Assembly (NCBI GenBank): GCA_036505635.1
Contig: DASXTC010000016.1
Location: 1 to 64,000 of the forward strand
From: DASXTC01 sp036505635
GTDB taxonomy: Bacteria; Acidobacteriota; Polarisedimenticolia; JACPZX01; DASXTC01
Direction of reading: 5' to 3'
Length of the DNA stretch: 64,000 nucleotides
Shown: positions 54,862 to 63,148 of the stretch, one piece after another
Position numbering within the stretch: the first letter of the stretch is position 1
Layout: each line of letters opens with the position of its first letter
Made by a program: the position numbers and the translations under genes
The notes under the pieces: model-generated
Database searches by the model: none
What the model saw: the letters and a program-made list of their open reading frames with translations, nothing else
Told to the model about the DNA's origin: nothing

Positions 54862-54891
54862 TTGATCCTCAAGGGGAAAGGCTCGTATAAT
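54862..54891 (+). promoter_or_regulatory. Sigma-70 promoter of the GGDEF gene
   Basis: TTGATC (54862-54867), 18 bases, perfect TATAAT (54886-54891). Predicted start near 54898, so the ATG at 54890 cannot be the start and ATG 54905 or 54911 is used. Confidence 0.65.
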
Positions 54892-54904
54892 GCCGCCGGA
54901 CGGA

Positions 54905-56110
54905 ATGAGGATGGCGGCCGCGAAGGGTTCCGAGAGGTCCACCGACAAGCTCCTTAAGCTGCTGGACGAGCCCCTGCCGAAAGGGGAGACGATACTGGCT
55001 CGCCTCGACGCGACCCAGGCGGCCACCGGCCAGCCGGCCCACGCGAACCTTCTGCGGCTGCTGACGCATCTGGGCTGCACCAACGATGCGGCCAGACAGG
55101 TCTGGTCGGCCTTCGAGCTGCACCGGGCCACCCTGGAGCGGCGCCTTGGGCGAGACGTGGGCCCCCGCGTGGCCCTGTTCGATTATCTGCTCAACGTCGA
55201 CCGCCGGCTGAGCAACCCCAAGATCATCGAGCTCTCCGAGTTCGAGCGAACGGAGAAGTCGGCCGTCACCGATCACCTGACGGGTCTCTTCAACCGGGGC
55301 CACTTCGACGACTGCCTGAGGAAGGAGATCAACAGGTGCCGGCGCTACGGCCAGACCGCCTCGCTCCTCATGCTGGATCTGGACGATTTCAAATCGATCA
55401 ACGACCAGTACGGGCACGTCGCCGGGGACTCGGTCCTGCGGGATGTGGGGCGCCTGCTGGTGCAGCGGGTCCGCGACATCGACGTGGCGGCGCGTTACGG
55501 AGGAGAGGAGTTCTCCATCATCCTGCCGGAGACGCGCCGGATGAGCGCATACGTCGTCGCGGAGAGGATCCGGAGCGAGGTGGAACGATTCTTCAAACGC
55601 AAGATCATCAACGGCCGCGAAGTGAGGGCGACCCTCAGCGGGGGGATCGCGGCGTTCCCCGAGGACGCCGAGGACCCCGAGGCGCTTGTCATCCGGGCTG
55701 ACGAGGCCCTCTACCGCGCCAAGCACGCGGGAAAGAACCTCGTCTCGATCTTCTACCTCGAAAAGCGCAAGGCGAGCCGCATCAACATCGAGTCCCACGG
55801 GATCCGCGTCCAGCTCGAGGGCGGCCGTACCGAGGCGTCGGCCGCGGGGCGCGCCCTCAACATCAGCGAGGGCGGGATCCTGATCGAGACGAGCCGCAAG
55901 CTGGAGCTCGGCGAGAACGTCGAGGTGAAGCTCCCCCTCGGCCCGGGTCAGGAGCTGAGCCTCGTGGGAGAGGTCGTCCGCCTGGAGCCCAGGCAGAACG
56001 GCAGAAAGCGGGTCCTCTACGACGCGGGGCTCAAGTTCAGGTTCGGCCGGCGGGCTTCCCCCCCTCAGCTCTCGCGTTTCCTGCGCGAGAGCGCCGCAGT
56101 CGGCGCCTGA
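54905..56110 (+). CDS. GGDEF-domain diguanylate cyclase fused to a PilZ domain
   Basis: 401 residues. After an N-terminal helical part (about 1-120) comes a GGDEF domain (about 120-285) with active GGEEF (RYGGEEFSII) and conserved DDFKSINDQYGHVAGD, then a PilZ domain (about 290-390) with RKASR and NISEGGILIET, the c-di-GMP-binding arginine and Asn/Ser-Gly patterns. It may make c-di-GMP and be controlled by it. There is no membrane segment. ATG 54905 is preferred over 54890, which lies within the promoter -10 box. tsaB begins 14 bases downstream. Confidence 0.88.
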   Translation: MRMAAAKGSERSTDKLLKLLDEPLPKGETILARLDATQAATGQPAHANLLRLLTHLGCTNDAARQVWSAFELHRATLERRLGRDVGPRVALFDYLLNVDRRLSNPKIIELSEFERTEKSAVTDHLTGLFNRGHFDDCLRKEINRCRRYGQTASLLMLDLDDFKSINDQYGHVAGDSVLRDVGRLLVQRVRDIDVAARYGGEEFSIILPETRRMSAYVVAERIRSEVERFFKRKIINGREVRATLSGGIAAFPEDAEDPEALVIRADEALYRAKHAGKNLVSIFYLEKRKASRINIESHGIRVQLEGGRTEASAAGRALNISEGGILIETSRKLELGENVEVKLPLGPGQELSLVGEVVRLEPRQNGRKRVLYDAGLKFRFGRRASPPQLSRFLRESAAVGA

Positions 56111-56124
56111 TCGCCTTACCCGAC

Positions 56125-56817
56125 ATGATCGCTCTCGGCATCGACACCTCCACCGGGGCAGGCAGTGTGGGCCTGACGGACGGCGGGGCTCTGGCCGCTG
56201 AGCTGAACCAGCGAAGCGCGGGGACCCATTCGGGCCGCCTGCTCCCCTCCGTGCGGGCCCTCCTGGAGGCCACCGGCACGCGTCTCGATCAGATCGACCT
56301 GGTGGCGGTAGCCTGCGGCCCGGGCTCCTTCACGGGGCTGCGCATCGGTATGGCGACCGCCAAGGGGCTGGCGATCTCGCTCGATCGGCCGGTGACAGGT
56401 TTCTCCACGCTCGAGACGATCGCCTGGTCCTGCGCCGCGTCACTGGACCTGGCCGCACGGGCGCCGATCTGCGTCGTGCTCGAAGCGGGCCGGGGGGAGG
56501 TCTACCGCGGTCTCTTCGCATGTGAGGGCGGGGAGGTCACCGCGATCGAGCCGGAGGCCGCCATGACCCCCCTGAGCGCCGCCTCGGGACTGCCTCGTTC
56601 CTGCCTGCTGTGCGGCGACGGCGTCACCGCCTGCCGGGCGGCGCTCCCGGCGCAGGACTTCGAGGGCCGGATCCTGATGGATGGGATTCCCTTCATCGGG
56701 CTGGCGCTGGCCCGTCGCGCTCTGGCGATCGAGGCGCGGGCCAGCTCCGCCGGACTGCCGCCGCTGGTGCCGAACTACCTGCGCTCCTCGGACGCGGAGA
56801 TTCACTTCAAGGGCTGA
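56125..56817 (+). CDS. tsaB: tRNA threonylcarbamoyladenosine biosynthesis protein TsaB
   Basis: 230 residues of the ASKHA-fold TsaB family, partner of TsaD in forming t6A on tRNA. Signatures are ALGIDTSTGAGSVGL, THSGRLLPSVRALLE, ACGPGSFTGLRIGMATAKGL and the following segment with FSTLETIAW. It lacks the TsaD metal motif, as expected of TsaB. It precedes the RimI-type acetyltransferase by five bases, a common pair. Confidence 0.93.
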   Translation: MIALGIDTSTGAGSVGLTDGGALAAELNQRSAGTHSGRLLPSVRALLEATGTRLDQIDLVAVACGPGSFTGLRIGMATAKGLAISLDRPVTGFSTLETIAWSCAASLDLAARAPICVVLEAGRGEVYRGLFACEGGEVTAIEPEAAMTPLSAASGLPRSCLLCGDGVTACRAALPAQDFEGRILMDGIPFIGLALARRALAIEARASSAGLPPLVPNYLRSSDAEIHFKG

Positions 56818-56822
56818 AATAG

Positions 56823-57326
56823 ATGGAAAGGCCCGCGGGAACGACCCGGTCAGGGTGGTGGATCGACAGGATGCGGGAAGGGGATCTGCCAACCGTCATG
56901 GCGATCGAGCAGGCCTCCTTCCTGACGCCGTGGCCGCGCGGCGCCTTCCTGGAGGAGATCCGGTCCAATCCCTACGCGCGGTGCGTCGTGGTGCGCGAGA
57001 CGGCCGCGCAGGTCGAAGCCCCCCTGACGGCCTACATCTGCTACTGGGTCCTGGGCGAGGAGCTCCTCATCAACAACCTCGCCGTGGACCCGGCGCGCCG
57101 GCGCCGTGGCTGCGCCCGCGCCCTGATGGACCACGCGTTCGAGGAGGCGCGCGCCTCGGGCTGCCGGGTAGCCTACCTCGAGGTACGCCCCTCCAACGCG
57201 GCGGCCATCAGCCTCTACACCGGATACGGCTTCGTGGTGATGGGCCGGCGCAGGCGGTACTATCCGGACACCAACGAGGACGCCCTCGTGATGCGCGCAA
57301 CCTTGCAAGGGCTTGAAACAGCATGA
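56823..57326 (+). CDS. rimI: Ribosomal-protein-alanine N-acetyltransferase, RimI type
   Basis: 167 residues of the GNAT fold. It acetylates the N-terminal alanine of ribosomal protein S18 in E. coli. The acetyl-CoA-binding motif is LAVDPARRRRGCARALMDH, followed by YLEVRPSNAAAISLYTGYGF, typical of RimI. The first residues (about 1-15) are a non-conserved extension. It lies five bases after tsaB. Confidence 0.88.
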   Translation: MERPAGTTRSGWWIDRMREGDLPTVMAIEQASFLTPWPRGAFLEEIRSNPYARCVVVRETAAQVEAPLTAYICYWVLGEELLINNLAVDPARRRRGCARALMDHAFEEARASGCRVAYLEVRPSNAAAISLYTGYGFVVMGRRRRYYPDTNEDALVMRATLQGLETA

Positions 57327-57390
57327 TAGGATTCAGGTATGACGTGGCTTACCCACCGCCCTCTTTTCCCTCAAATAACCCGGGTTCGCG

Positions 57391-57645
57391 ATGGAGACGG
57401 CCCATATGCCCCTCTCTCAGGACACCATCACGGAGCGCCTGGTTCGCGAGAACGATGAATTCCGCCGCCTCTTCGACAGGCATCGGAGCTTCGAGCTGCG
57501 GCTTGAGAAGCTGAACACCCGGCACTACCTCAGTGCCGAGGAAAAACTGGAGGCCATCACGCTCAAGAAGCACAAGCTGGCCCTGAAGGATCGGATGGCC
57601 GAGATCGCCAGGAGGTTTACCGGAAATCCGGCGGGTCGTCCCTGA
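57391..57645 (+). CDS. DUF465 (YdcH-like) small helical protein
   Basis: 84 residues; the DUF465 family is of unknown function. The helical pattern LVRENDEFRRLFDRHRSFEL and YLSAEEKLEAITLKKHKLALKDRM is typical, a short antiparallel coiled coil. An alternative start at ATG 57406 would shorten it by five residues. It lies between rimI and psd. A weak TTGAAA (57313-57318) lies upstream without a clear -10. Confidence 0.8.
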   Translation: METAHMPLSQDTITERLVRENDEFRRLFDRHRSFELRLEKLNTRHYLSAEEKLEAITLKKHKLALKDRMAEIARRFTGNPAGRP

Positions 57646-57704
57646 AACTGTGGCCCCACTCCCGGGGCCGGCCAGGCAGGCTCAGAGCGTGGTCAGAGGG
57701 GACC

Positions 57705-58334
57705 GTGGTTAAGGATGTCTGGCCCTACCTGACCGTGGGCCTCGTCGTGACGGCCATCCTGGCCCTCACCGCGCCGCTGGGCGCGGCGGTGGCCGCGGGG
57801 CTGGTCACCCTCGGCGTGGCCTCCTTCTTCCGCGACCCGTGGCGCGACGTCCCGTCCGACCGGCGCCTCATCCTCTCGCCTGCGGACGGAAGGGTCGTGC
57901 GCATATCGCCCGAGGGTGCCGCCGCCGGGGAGATGCGTGTCTCCATCTTCCTTTCGGTCTTCAACGTGCACGTGAACCGGGCCCCGGTGGCAGGCCGGAT
58001 CTCCGGAATCCAGTACAGCCCCGGGTCGTTCCTTCCCGCCTTCAGACACAAGGCCAGCGAGCTCAACGAGCAGAACCTCATCACGCTGCAGACCGAGCGG
58101 GGACCGCTCGCGGTCAAGCAGATCGCGGGGCTGATCGCCCGCCGGATCCGCTGCTGGAAGAGGACCGGCGATGCCGTCGCGCAGGGCGAGAAGATCGGGT
58201 TCATCACCTTCGGCTCCCGCGTCGATCTCTTCCTGCCCGCCCGGACCGAGCTGAAGGTGGCCGAGGGGGACAGGGTCCGCGGCGGGACCACCGTGATCGC
58301 CGTGTACACCGGCGAGCCGGGGGCGAGCTCATGA
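57705..58334 (+). CDS. psd: Phosphatidylserine decarboxylase proenzyme
   Basis: 209 residues. It makes phosphatidylethanolamine from phosphatidylserine. The short form has two N-terminal membrane segments (about 8-45) and the processing motif TFGSRVDLF, whose serine becomes the pyruvoyl cofactor; SPADGRVVRI and NVHVNRAP are other family signatures. GTG 57705 is preceded by GGGG. It overlaps pssA by four bases (ATGA). Confidence 0.93.
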   Translation: MVKDVWPYLTVGLVVTAILALTAPLGAAVAAGLVTLGVASFFRDPWRDVPSDRRLILSPADGRVVRISPEGAAAGEMRVSIFLSVFNVHVNRAPVAGRISGIQYSPGSFLPAFRHKASELNEQNLITLQTERGPLAVKQIAGLIARRIRCWKRTGDAVAQGEKIGFITFGSRVDLFLPARTELKVAEGDRVRGGTTVIAVYTGEPGASS

Positions 58335-59149
58335 AGCCCGGCCGGAGCAGACGGCTGCGTCGGGGGATGTACCTGGTTCCCAGCCTCTTCACGGTCGGCA
58401 ACATCTTCTGCGGCTTCGTCTCGATCGTGCGGGCCACCGAAGAGGATTACTCGGCGGCGGCCCTCCTGATCCTGATCGCGGCGCTCCTGGACGCGGTGGA
58501 TGGACGAGTCGCGCGCATGACGGGGACCTCCAGCGAGTTCGGCAGCCAGTTCGATTCGATCGCCGACGTGGTGTCGTTCGGCGTGGCGCCGGCCATGCTC
58601 GCCTTCTGCTGGTCGCTCTCCTCCTTTGGCCGAGTCGGCTGGGCTGTCTCGTTCCTTTTCGTGATGTGCGGGGCGCTGCGCCTGGCGCGCTTCAACATCC
58701 AGGCGTCGCGGCAGGATCGCCGCTACTTCGTGGGGCTGCCGATCCCCGCGGCGGCATGCACCGTGGCCACCACCATCTACGCGCACCCGGAGCCGCCCGG
58801 CGCCACCCGCGACCCGTTCATCGGCGGCATGCTCCTGCTTCTGGTCCTGATGGTCTCGCTCCTGATGGTGAGCCGCGTCCGGTACCGCTCCTTCAAGGAC
58901 CTCGACCTGAAGAGCCGCCGCTCGTACAAGTACCTCCTGATCCCGGCAGCCCTGCTGACCATGGTGGCGCTGCACCCGGAGGTGATGCTGATGGTCAGCG
59001 CGTTCACCTATCTCCTGTCGGGGATGTTCCCGCGCCTGGTCACGTCCCGGACCGAGACTCTCAGAGACGAGATGCGGAGCGGTGAGCCGAAGGCCGCGCT
59101 CCCCTCCGCGGGGGGCATGGGGACCAATGGAGCGGACGATGGCCGCTGA
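58331..59149 (+). CDS. pssA: CDP-diacylglycerol--serine O-phosphatidyltransferase
   Basis: 272 residues with about eight membrane helices. The CDP-alcohol phosphotransferase signature is LLDAVDGRVARMTGTSSEFG followed by QFDSIAD. It makes phosphatidylserine, the substrate of Psd. ATG 58331 overlaps psd; its stop overlaps the Asd-like gene by 11 bases. A hydrophilic C-terminal tail follows the last helix. Confidence 0.93.
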   Translation: MKPGRSRRLRRGMYLVPSLFTVGNIFCGFVSIVRATEEDYSAAALLILIAALLDAVDGRVARMTGTSSEFGSQFDSIADVVSFGVAPAMLAFCWSLSSFGRVGWAVSFLFVMCGALRLARFNIQASRQDRRYFVGLPIPAAACTVATTIYAHPEPPGATRDPFIGGMLLLLVLMVSLLMVSRVRYRSFKDLDLKSRRSYKYLLIPAALLTMVALHPEVMLMVSAFTYLLSGMFPRLVTSRTETLRDEMRSGEPKAALPSAGGMGTNGADDGR

Positions 59150-60167
59150 CGGAGCCCGTATCGCGTTCTTCGGATCCACCTCGCTCCTCGCCCGGGAGAT
59201 CCGCTCGACACTTGAGCGCCGGGGCTTTCACGCGGCCGATGTGAGGCTCTACGACCACGACGGCGAAGGGACCCTCTCCGAGTACGAGGGCGAGGTTCTT
59301 CTGGTGACGCGTCCCGACCCGGACGCGATCCCCGACCTGGACATCGCCTTCATGTGCGGCACGCCCGCCGAGACGGAGCCCTACCTGGACTGGCCCGCCA
59401 GCCGCGGCTACGTGGCGATCGACATGTCGGGCGCCTCCATGGGGCGCCCGGGCGTGCCGCTGGTCCACACCGAGATCAACCCGGGTGCCATCATGGGGGC
59501 GGGCGGCGCCACGGCCCGCGCTCCGATCATCGGGGCGCCCCATCCGATACCGCACAACCTCGCCAGCGTGGTGGCCGCCGCGCGCCGGGAGGGCCCCATC
59601 CACAGTGTGGAGGCGTTCGCCCTGCGGCCGGCCTCCGAGCTCGGCAACGCGGGCATCGACGAGCTCTACCAGCAGACGGTCTCTCTGCTGAACCTCTCCT
59701 CGGTGCCCCAGGAGGTCTTCGGCCGCCAGGTCGCCTTCAACGTCGTGCCGTCGGCGGCGATGGCCGCCAACGAGCAGGCGGGGCTCGACTCTCGCGCGGA
59801 GGTGGAGGCTATCTCCCTTCTGGCGATGGAGCCGGGCCGGATCTCGATCACGTCGGCGCTGGCGACGCTCTTCCACGGGCACGCTCTCGCCGTGACCTTG
59901 TCCTTCGAGCGCCCCCCCGACCTGGCCTCGCTCAGAGAGCGCCTCGGGTCGGCGAGGGGGCTGCGTCAGGTGGAGGAGCTGTCCTCCTTCTCACCCGTGG
60001 ATCTGGCGGGCGAGGAGGATGTGGCCTTCATCGGCCCCACGCAGGATCGGCGCCGGCCCGGGAAGGTGGGTCTGTGGCTTTTCTGTGACAACCTCAAGGG
60101 AGGGGCGGCCCTCAACGCGGTGAAGATCGCGGAGCGCGTGGCCGACCGGCGAGGAGGCGAGGCGTGA
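59139..60167 (+). CDS. Aspartate-semialdehyde-dehydrogenase-like protein lacking the catalytic cysteine
   Basis: 342 residues with the Asd fold: N-terminal Rossmann part (RIAFFGSTSLLAREI), dimerisation part with ASELGNAGIDELYQQT, and ATLFHGHALAVTLSF near residue 245. The place of the active-site cysteine, normally NPNCST, reads GAPHPIPHNLAS (about residues 130-141), with no cysteine. It resembles the Asd-like USG-1 proteins. Activity as Asd is unlikely. It sits between phospholipid synthesis and Lol genes. Start ATG 59139 has GGAG six bases upstream; ATG 59127 is also possible. Confidence 0.8.
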   Translation: MAADGARIAFFGSTSLLAREIRSTLERRGFHAADVRLYDHDGEGTLSEYEGEVLLVTRPDPDAIPDLDIAFMCGTPAETEPYLDWPASRGYVAIDMSGASMGRPGVPLVHTEINPGAIMGAGGATARAPIIGAPHPIPHNLASVVAAARREGPIHSVEAFALRPASELGNAGIDELYQQTVSLLNLSSVPQEVFGRQVAFNVVPSAAMAANEQAGLDSRAEVEAISLLAMEPGRISITSALATLFHGHALAVTLSFERPPDLASLRERLGSARGLRQVEELSSFSPVDLAGEEDVAFIGPTQDRRRPGKVGLWLFCDNLKGGAALNAVKIAERVADRRGGEA

Positions 60168-61069
60168 GCCGATCCGCGAGACGAACCACCCTGATCGCGT
60201 CCGCGCTCCTCGCGGCGTCGGCCGCGGCGTGCGCGACTCCGGCCGCGGGGCAGGAGCTGGTACGCCCCGAGGATGCCGTGGTGGCGCTCTTCAGCCTCCA
60301 GACCGAGCTGGAGGTCGACGCCAAGGTGCTGCGACGGATGGAGCAGCGTCTTGAGGAGAACCGGAAGGCCCGGCTCACGGCGAGCGATCGCGTCAACAAG
60401 CTCTACTCCGAGCTGGACGACCTCTTCGAGAAGTACCGGGCGGCGATCCACAGCCGTCCCGGACGTGGCGGGTCGAGCGGCCAGGACCGCGAGGAGGAGG
60501 ACGGGGCAACCGTCCAGCAGCTCGAGGAACAGATCGAGATCGCCCAGACCGATGTGAAGGCCGCTGAGCGCGCGGAAGCCTCCGTGCGGGAGGAGGGGCA
60601 CAAGATGCGCGACGACATCCGGGATCAAAAGGAGCGGATGGGTCTCCTGGCCGCCCAGATCGACGCGCTCTATGCGAGGCTGCCCGCGCCGCGCGAGTCG
60701 CTCACGGGGGTCTGGGACATCACGTTTCTGCCCAGCGGCGACAAGGGCGTGTTCGCGCTCTTCCAGTCGGGCACGATCGTCACCGGCCAGTACGTGCTCG
60801 ACGGCCCCTTTCACGGAAGCCTGGACGGGACCCTCATCGACCGCAAGCTTCTGGTCCATCGAATTGATTCGCGCCTGGGCCGATCGATGGATCTGTCGGC
60901 GTCCCTCTCGCAGGACGGCCAGGCGCTGCGCGGCACGTGGGAGAACTACGACCTGTCCAACGGCCAGGCCCGCACCGGCTCGTGGGCGGGGCGCCGCAGG
61001 CCGGCACGGCGCGCGCCGGAGGCCGTCGGTGAGGGGGAGACCCCCGGGCGGGAAGGGACCCCTCCGTAG
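60164..61069 (+). CDS. Exported coiled-coil protein of unknown function
   Basis: 301 residues with an N-terminal signal; the sequence ASAAACAT gives a possible lipobox (Cys about residue 23). Residues about 45-170 form a long coiled coil (LRRMEQRLEENRKARL, QLEEQIEIAQTDVKAAER). A small beta-rich C-terminal part follows (GVWDITFLPSGDKGVF, FQSGTIVTGQYVL, LRGTWENYDLSNG) and then a Pro/Gly/Glu-rich tail. GTG 60164 overlaps the Asd-like stop by four bases, and the gene precedes lolC by two bases. Confidence 0.75.
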   Translation: MSRSARRTTLIASALLAASAAACATPAAGQELVRPEDAVVALFSLQTELEVDAKVLRRMEQRLEENRKARLTASDRVNKLYSELDDLFEKYRAAIHSRPGRGGSSGQDREEEDGATVQQLEEQIEIAQTDVKAAERAEASVREEGHKMRDDIRDQKERMGLLAAQIDALYARLPAPRESLTGVWDITFLPSGDKGVFALFQSGTIVTGQYVLDGPFHGSLDGTLIDRKLLVHRIDSRLGRSMDLSASLSQDGQALRGTWENYDLSNGQARTGSWAGRRRPARRAPEAVGEGETPGREGTPP

Positions 61070-61071
61070 TC

Positions 61072-62349
61072 ATGAGCACCGGCCGCGCCGCGTCCCCCTT
61101 CACGATGAGACGCTACGAGCTGTTCCTGGCGGCTCGCTACCTCTCCACGCGGCGCAAGCAGACCTTCATCACCCTCATCACCACGATCTCGGTGCTCGGC
61201 GTGGCCGTCGGTGTGGCCGCCCTCATCATCGGCCTGTCGCTCGCCACCGGGATACACCAGGACATTCGCGAGCGCATCCTCGGGGCCAACGCGCACGTGA
61301 CGGTCTTCGCTCCGCCCGGCTCCGAAGGGATGCGTGACCACGCGGCCCTCCAGGAGAAGATCCGGGCGGTGCCCGGGGTGGAGGCGACCGCGCCGGTCCT
61401 TTTCGAGAAGGGGCTGATGACCTCGGAGCTCAACGTGTCGGGCACGGCCGTGTTCCTCAAGGGAGTCGACCCCGCCATCGAGGGGCGCGTCACCGAGGTG
61501 GGCTCACGCTTCACCTCCGGCAGCCTCTCGGACCTCGCGCCGGCGGGTGATCCGCCGTCCGACCCGATCGCGCTGGGCAAGGACCTGGCGCGATCGCTCG
61601 GCGTGGCGATGGGGGATCGGGTGCGCGTCATCGTGCCGCAGGTGCGCCTGTCTCCCTGGGGCATACGGCCGCGCATGCGCACCTTCGTGGTGGCCGGCAT
61701 CATCGACTCCGGGTTCTACGACTACGACGCCTCGTGGGCCTACTGCTCCCTTCCGGCCGCCCGCCGGCTCTTCGGCGTCGAGGACATCGTCACCGTCATC
61801 GAGGTGAAGCTGAAGGACCTGGACGCCATCGAGACGGTGCGCGGCCGGATCGCGGCGGCGGTGGGGGACGCGTACCCGGTCACCGACATGATCGAGATGA
61901 ACAAGACCTTCTTCGCGGCCCTGGCGACCGAGAAGCTGCTGGCGTTCCTGGTCATCGGCCTGATCGTGGTGGTGGCGGCCCTCAACATCGTCTCGACGCT
62001 CATCCTCATGGTCATGGAGAAGGTGCGAGACATCGGAACGCTGGTCTCGATGGGAGCCACCTCCCGCGGCGTCATGACGGTCTTCATGCTGCAGGGGTCC
62101 CTGATCGGGGTGGCCGGGACGGCCGTAGGGTGCGCCGTGGGGCTGGGGGCGGCCTGGGTGCTCGACACCTGGAAGCTGATCCCCCTGCCCGCCGACGTCT
62201 ATTTCGTGCCCTACGTGCCCTTCACCGTCAGACCGCTGGACTTCACCCTGGTGGCCGCAACGGCTCTGGTGGTTTCCTTCCTGGCCACACTCTACCCGGC
62301 GTGGAAGGCCTCCCGGCTCGATCCGGTGGAGGCCCTGCGCTATGAGTGA
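61072..62349 (+). CDS. lolC: LolC/LolE-type lipoprotein-releasing ABC transporter permease
   Basis: 425 residues. One N-terminal membrane helix (about 32-55; FITLITTISVLGVAVGVAAL) precedes a large periplasmic MacB/PCD domain, and three C-terminal helices form the FtsX domain. It releases outer-membrane lipoproteins to LolA with LolD. A single LolC/E-type gene is present, so it may act as a homodimer. ATG 61072 or 61105 may start translation. It overlaps lolD by eight bases. Confidence 0.9.
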   Translation: MSTGRAASPFTMRRYELFLAARYLSTRRKQTFITLITTISVLGVAVGVAALIIGLSLATGIHQDIRERILGANAHVTVFAPPGSEGMRDHAALQEKIRAVPGVEATAPVLFEKGLMTSELNVSGTAVFLKGVDPAIEGRVTEVGSRFTSGSLSDLAPAGDPPSDPIALGKDLARSLGVAMGDRVRVIVPQVRLSPWGIRPRMRTFVVAGIIDSGFYDYDASWAYCSLPAARRLFGVEDIVTVIEVKLKDLDAIETVRGRIAAAVGDAYPVTDMIEMNKTFFAALATEKLLAFLVIGLIVVVAALNIVSTLILMVMEKVRDIGTLVSMGATSRGVMTVFMLQGSLIGVAGTAVGCAVGLGAAWVLDTWKLIPLPADVYFVPYVPFTVRPLDFTLVAATALVVSFLATLYPAWKASRLDPVEALRYE

Positions 62350-63067
62350 CCTGATCGAGGCTCGCGGCCTGACCCGGTCGTTTCGAAGCGGCGGCAAGAC
62401 GATCGAGGTCCTCCGCGGCCTCGACCTGAAGGTGGCTCCGGGCGAGATGGTGGCCATCGTGGGAGAGTCGGGGGTGGGCAAGAGCACGCTGCTGCACATC
62501 CTGGGCGCCCTTGACCGTCCCGACTCCGGCTCCTACCTTTTCGATGGACGGGGGATCTTCGAGGGGGCGCCCGATGATCTGGCGCGGTTCCGCAACGAAC
62601 GGATCGGTTTCGTCTTCCAGTTCCACAACCTGCTGCCTGAGTTCTCGGCCGTCGAAAACGTCATGATTGCCGGGTTGATCGGGCGCCGGGCCCCGGCCGA
62701 AGTCCGGGAGCGTGCCCTGGGGAGCCTGTCGGAGCTGGGGGTGGGGGAGAGGGCGGACCACCTGCCGGCGCACCTGTCGGGCGGAGAGCAGCAGCGAGTG
62801 GCCATCGCCCGCGCCCTGATGACGGCGGGCTCGCTCATGCTCGCGGACGAGCCGACCGGCAATCTGGATCCCACCACCGCCCTGAGGGTTTTCGAGGTCC
62901 TGCGCGAGGTCCAGAGGAACCGGGGCCTGACGGTCATCATGGCGACCCACAACGAGCGGCTGGCCTGTGCGTGCGACCGGGTTCTGCAGCTCCGGGAGGG
63001 GGTCCTGAGTCCATCGGAATCCTGGAGGCCCGGCGCGCCTTCCCGGCGGGAGGTGGCGCGGCCATGA
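62342..63067 (+). CDS. lolD: LolD-type ABC transporter ATP-binding protein
   Basis: 241 residues. Walker A (GESGVGKST), Q-loop (FVFQFHNLLPEF, LolD-typical), signature LSGGEQQR and Walker B LMLADEPTG are intact. It drives lipoprotein release together with the LolC/E-type permease upstream; the two overlap by eight bases. The last part is a 20-residue Arg/Pro/Ser-rich tail. Confidence 0.93.
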   Translation: MSDLIEARGLTRSFRSGGKTIEVLRGLDLKVAPGEMVAIVGESGVGKSTLLHILGALDRPDSGSYLFDGRGIFEGAPDDLARFRNERIGFVFQFHNLLPEFSAVENVMIAGLIGRRAPAEVRERALGSLSELGVGERADHLPAHLSGGEQQRVAIARALMTAGSLMLADEPTGNLDPTTALRVFEVLREVQRNRGLTVIMATHNERLACACDRVLQLREGVLSPSESWRPGAPSRREVARP

Positions 63068-63092
63068 CAGCGCTCGTGAATCCCGCTACAAT
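63064..63092 (+). promoter_or_regulatory. Sigma-70 promoter of clpC
   Basis: ATGACA (63064-63069), 17 bases, TACAAT (63087-63092). Predicted start about 63099, leader about 50 bases with GAGGGA before ATG 63149. It begins within the lolD stop region. Confidence 0.6.
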
Positions 63093-63148
63093 GGCGCCTG
63101 ACGCCCGGGATGCCGGGGCCCGCCCAGGCCGCGCGAGGGACTGAGCCG

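Noticed and set aside
54890..54904. ATG 54890 as the start of the GGDEF-PilZ gene
   Set aside because: It overlaps a perfect TATAAT -10 box, so it would lie upstream of the predicted transcription start; ATG 54905 or 54911 fits better.
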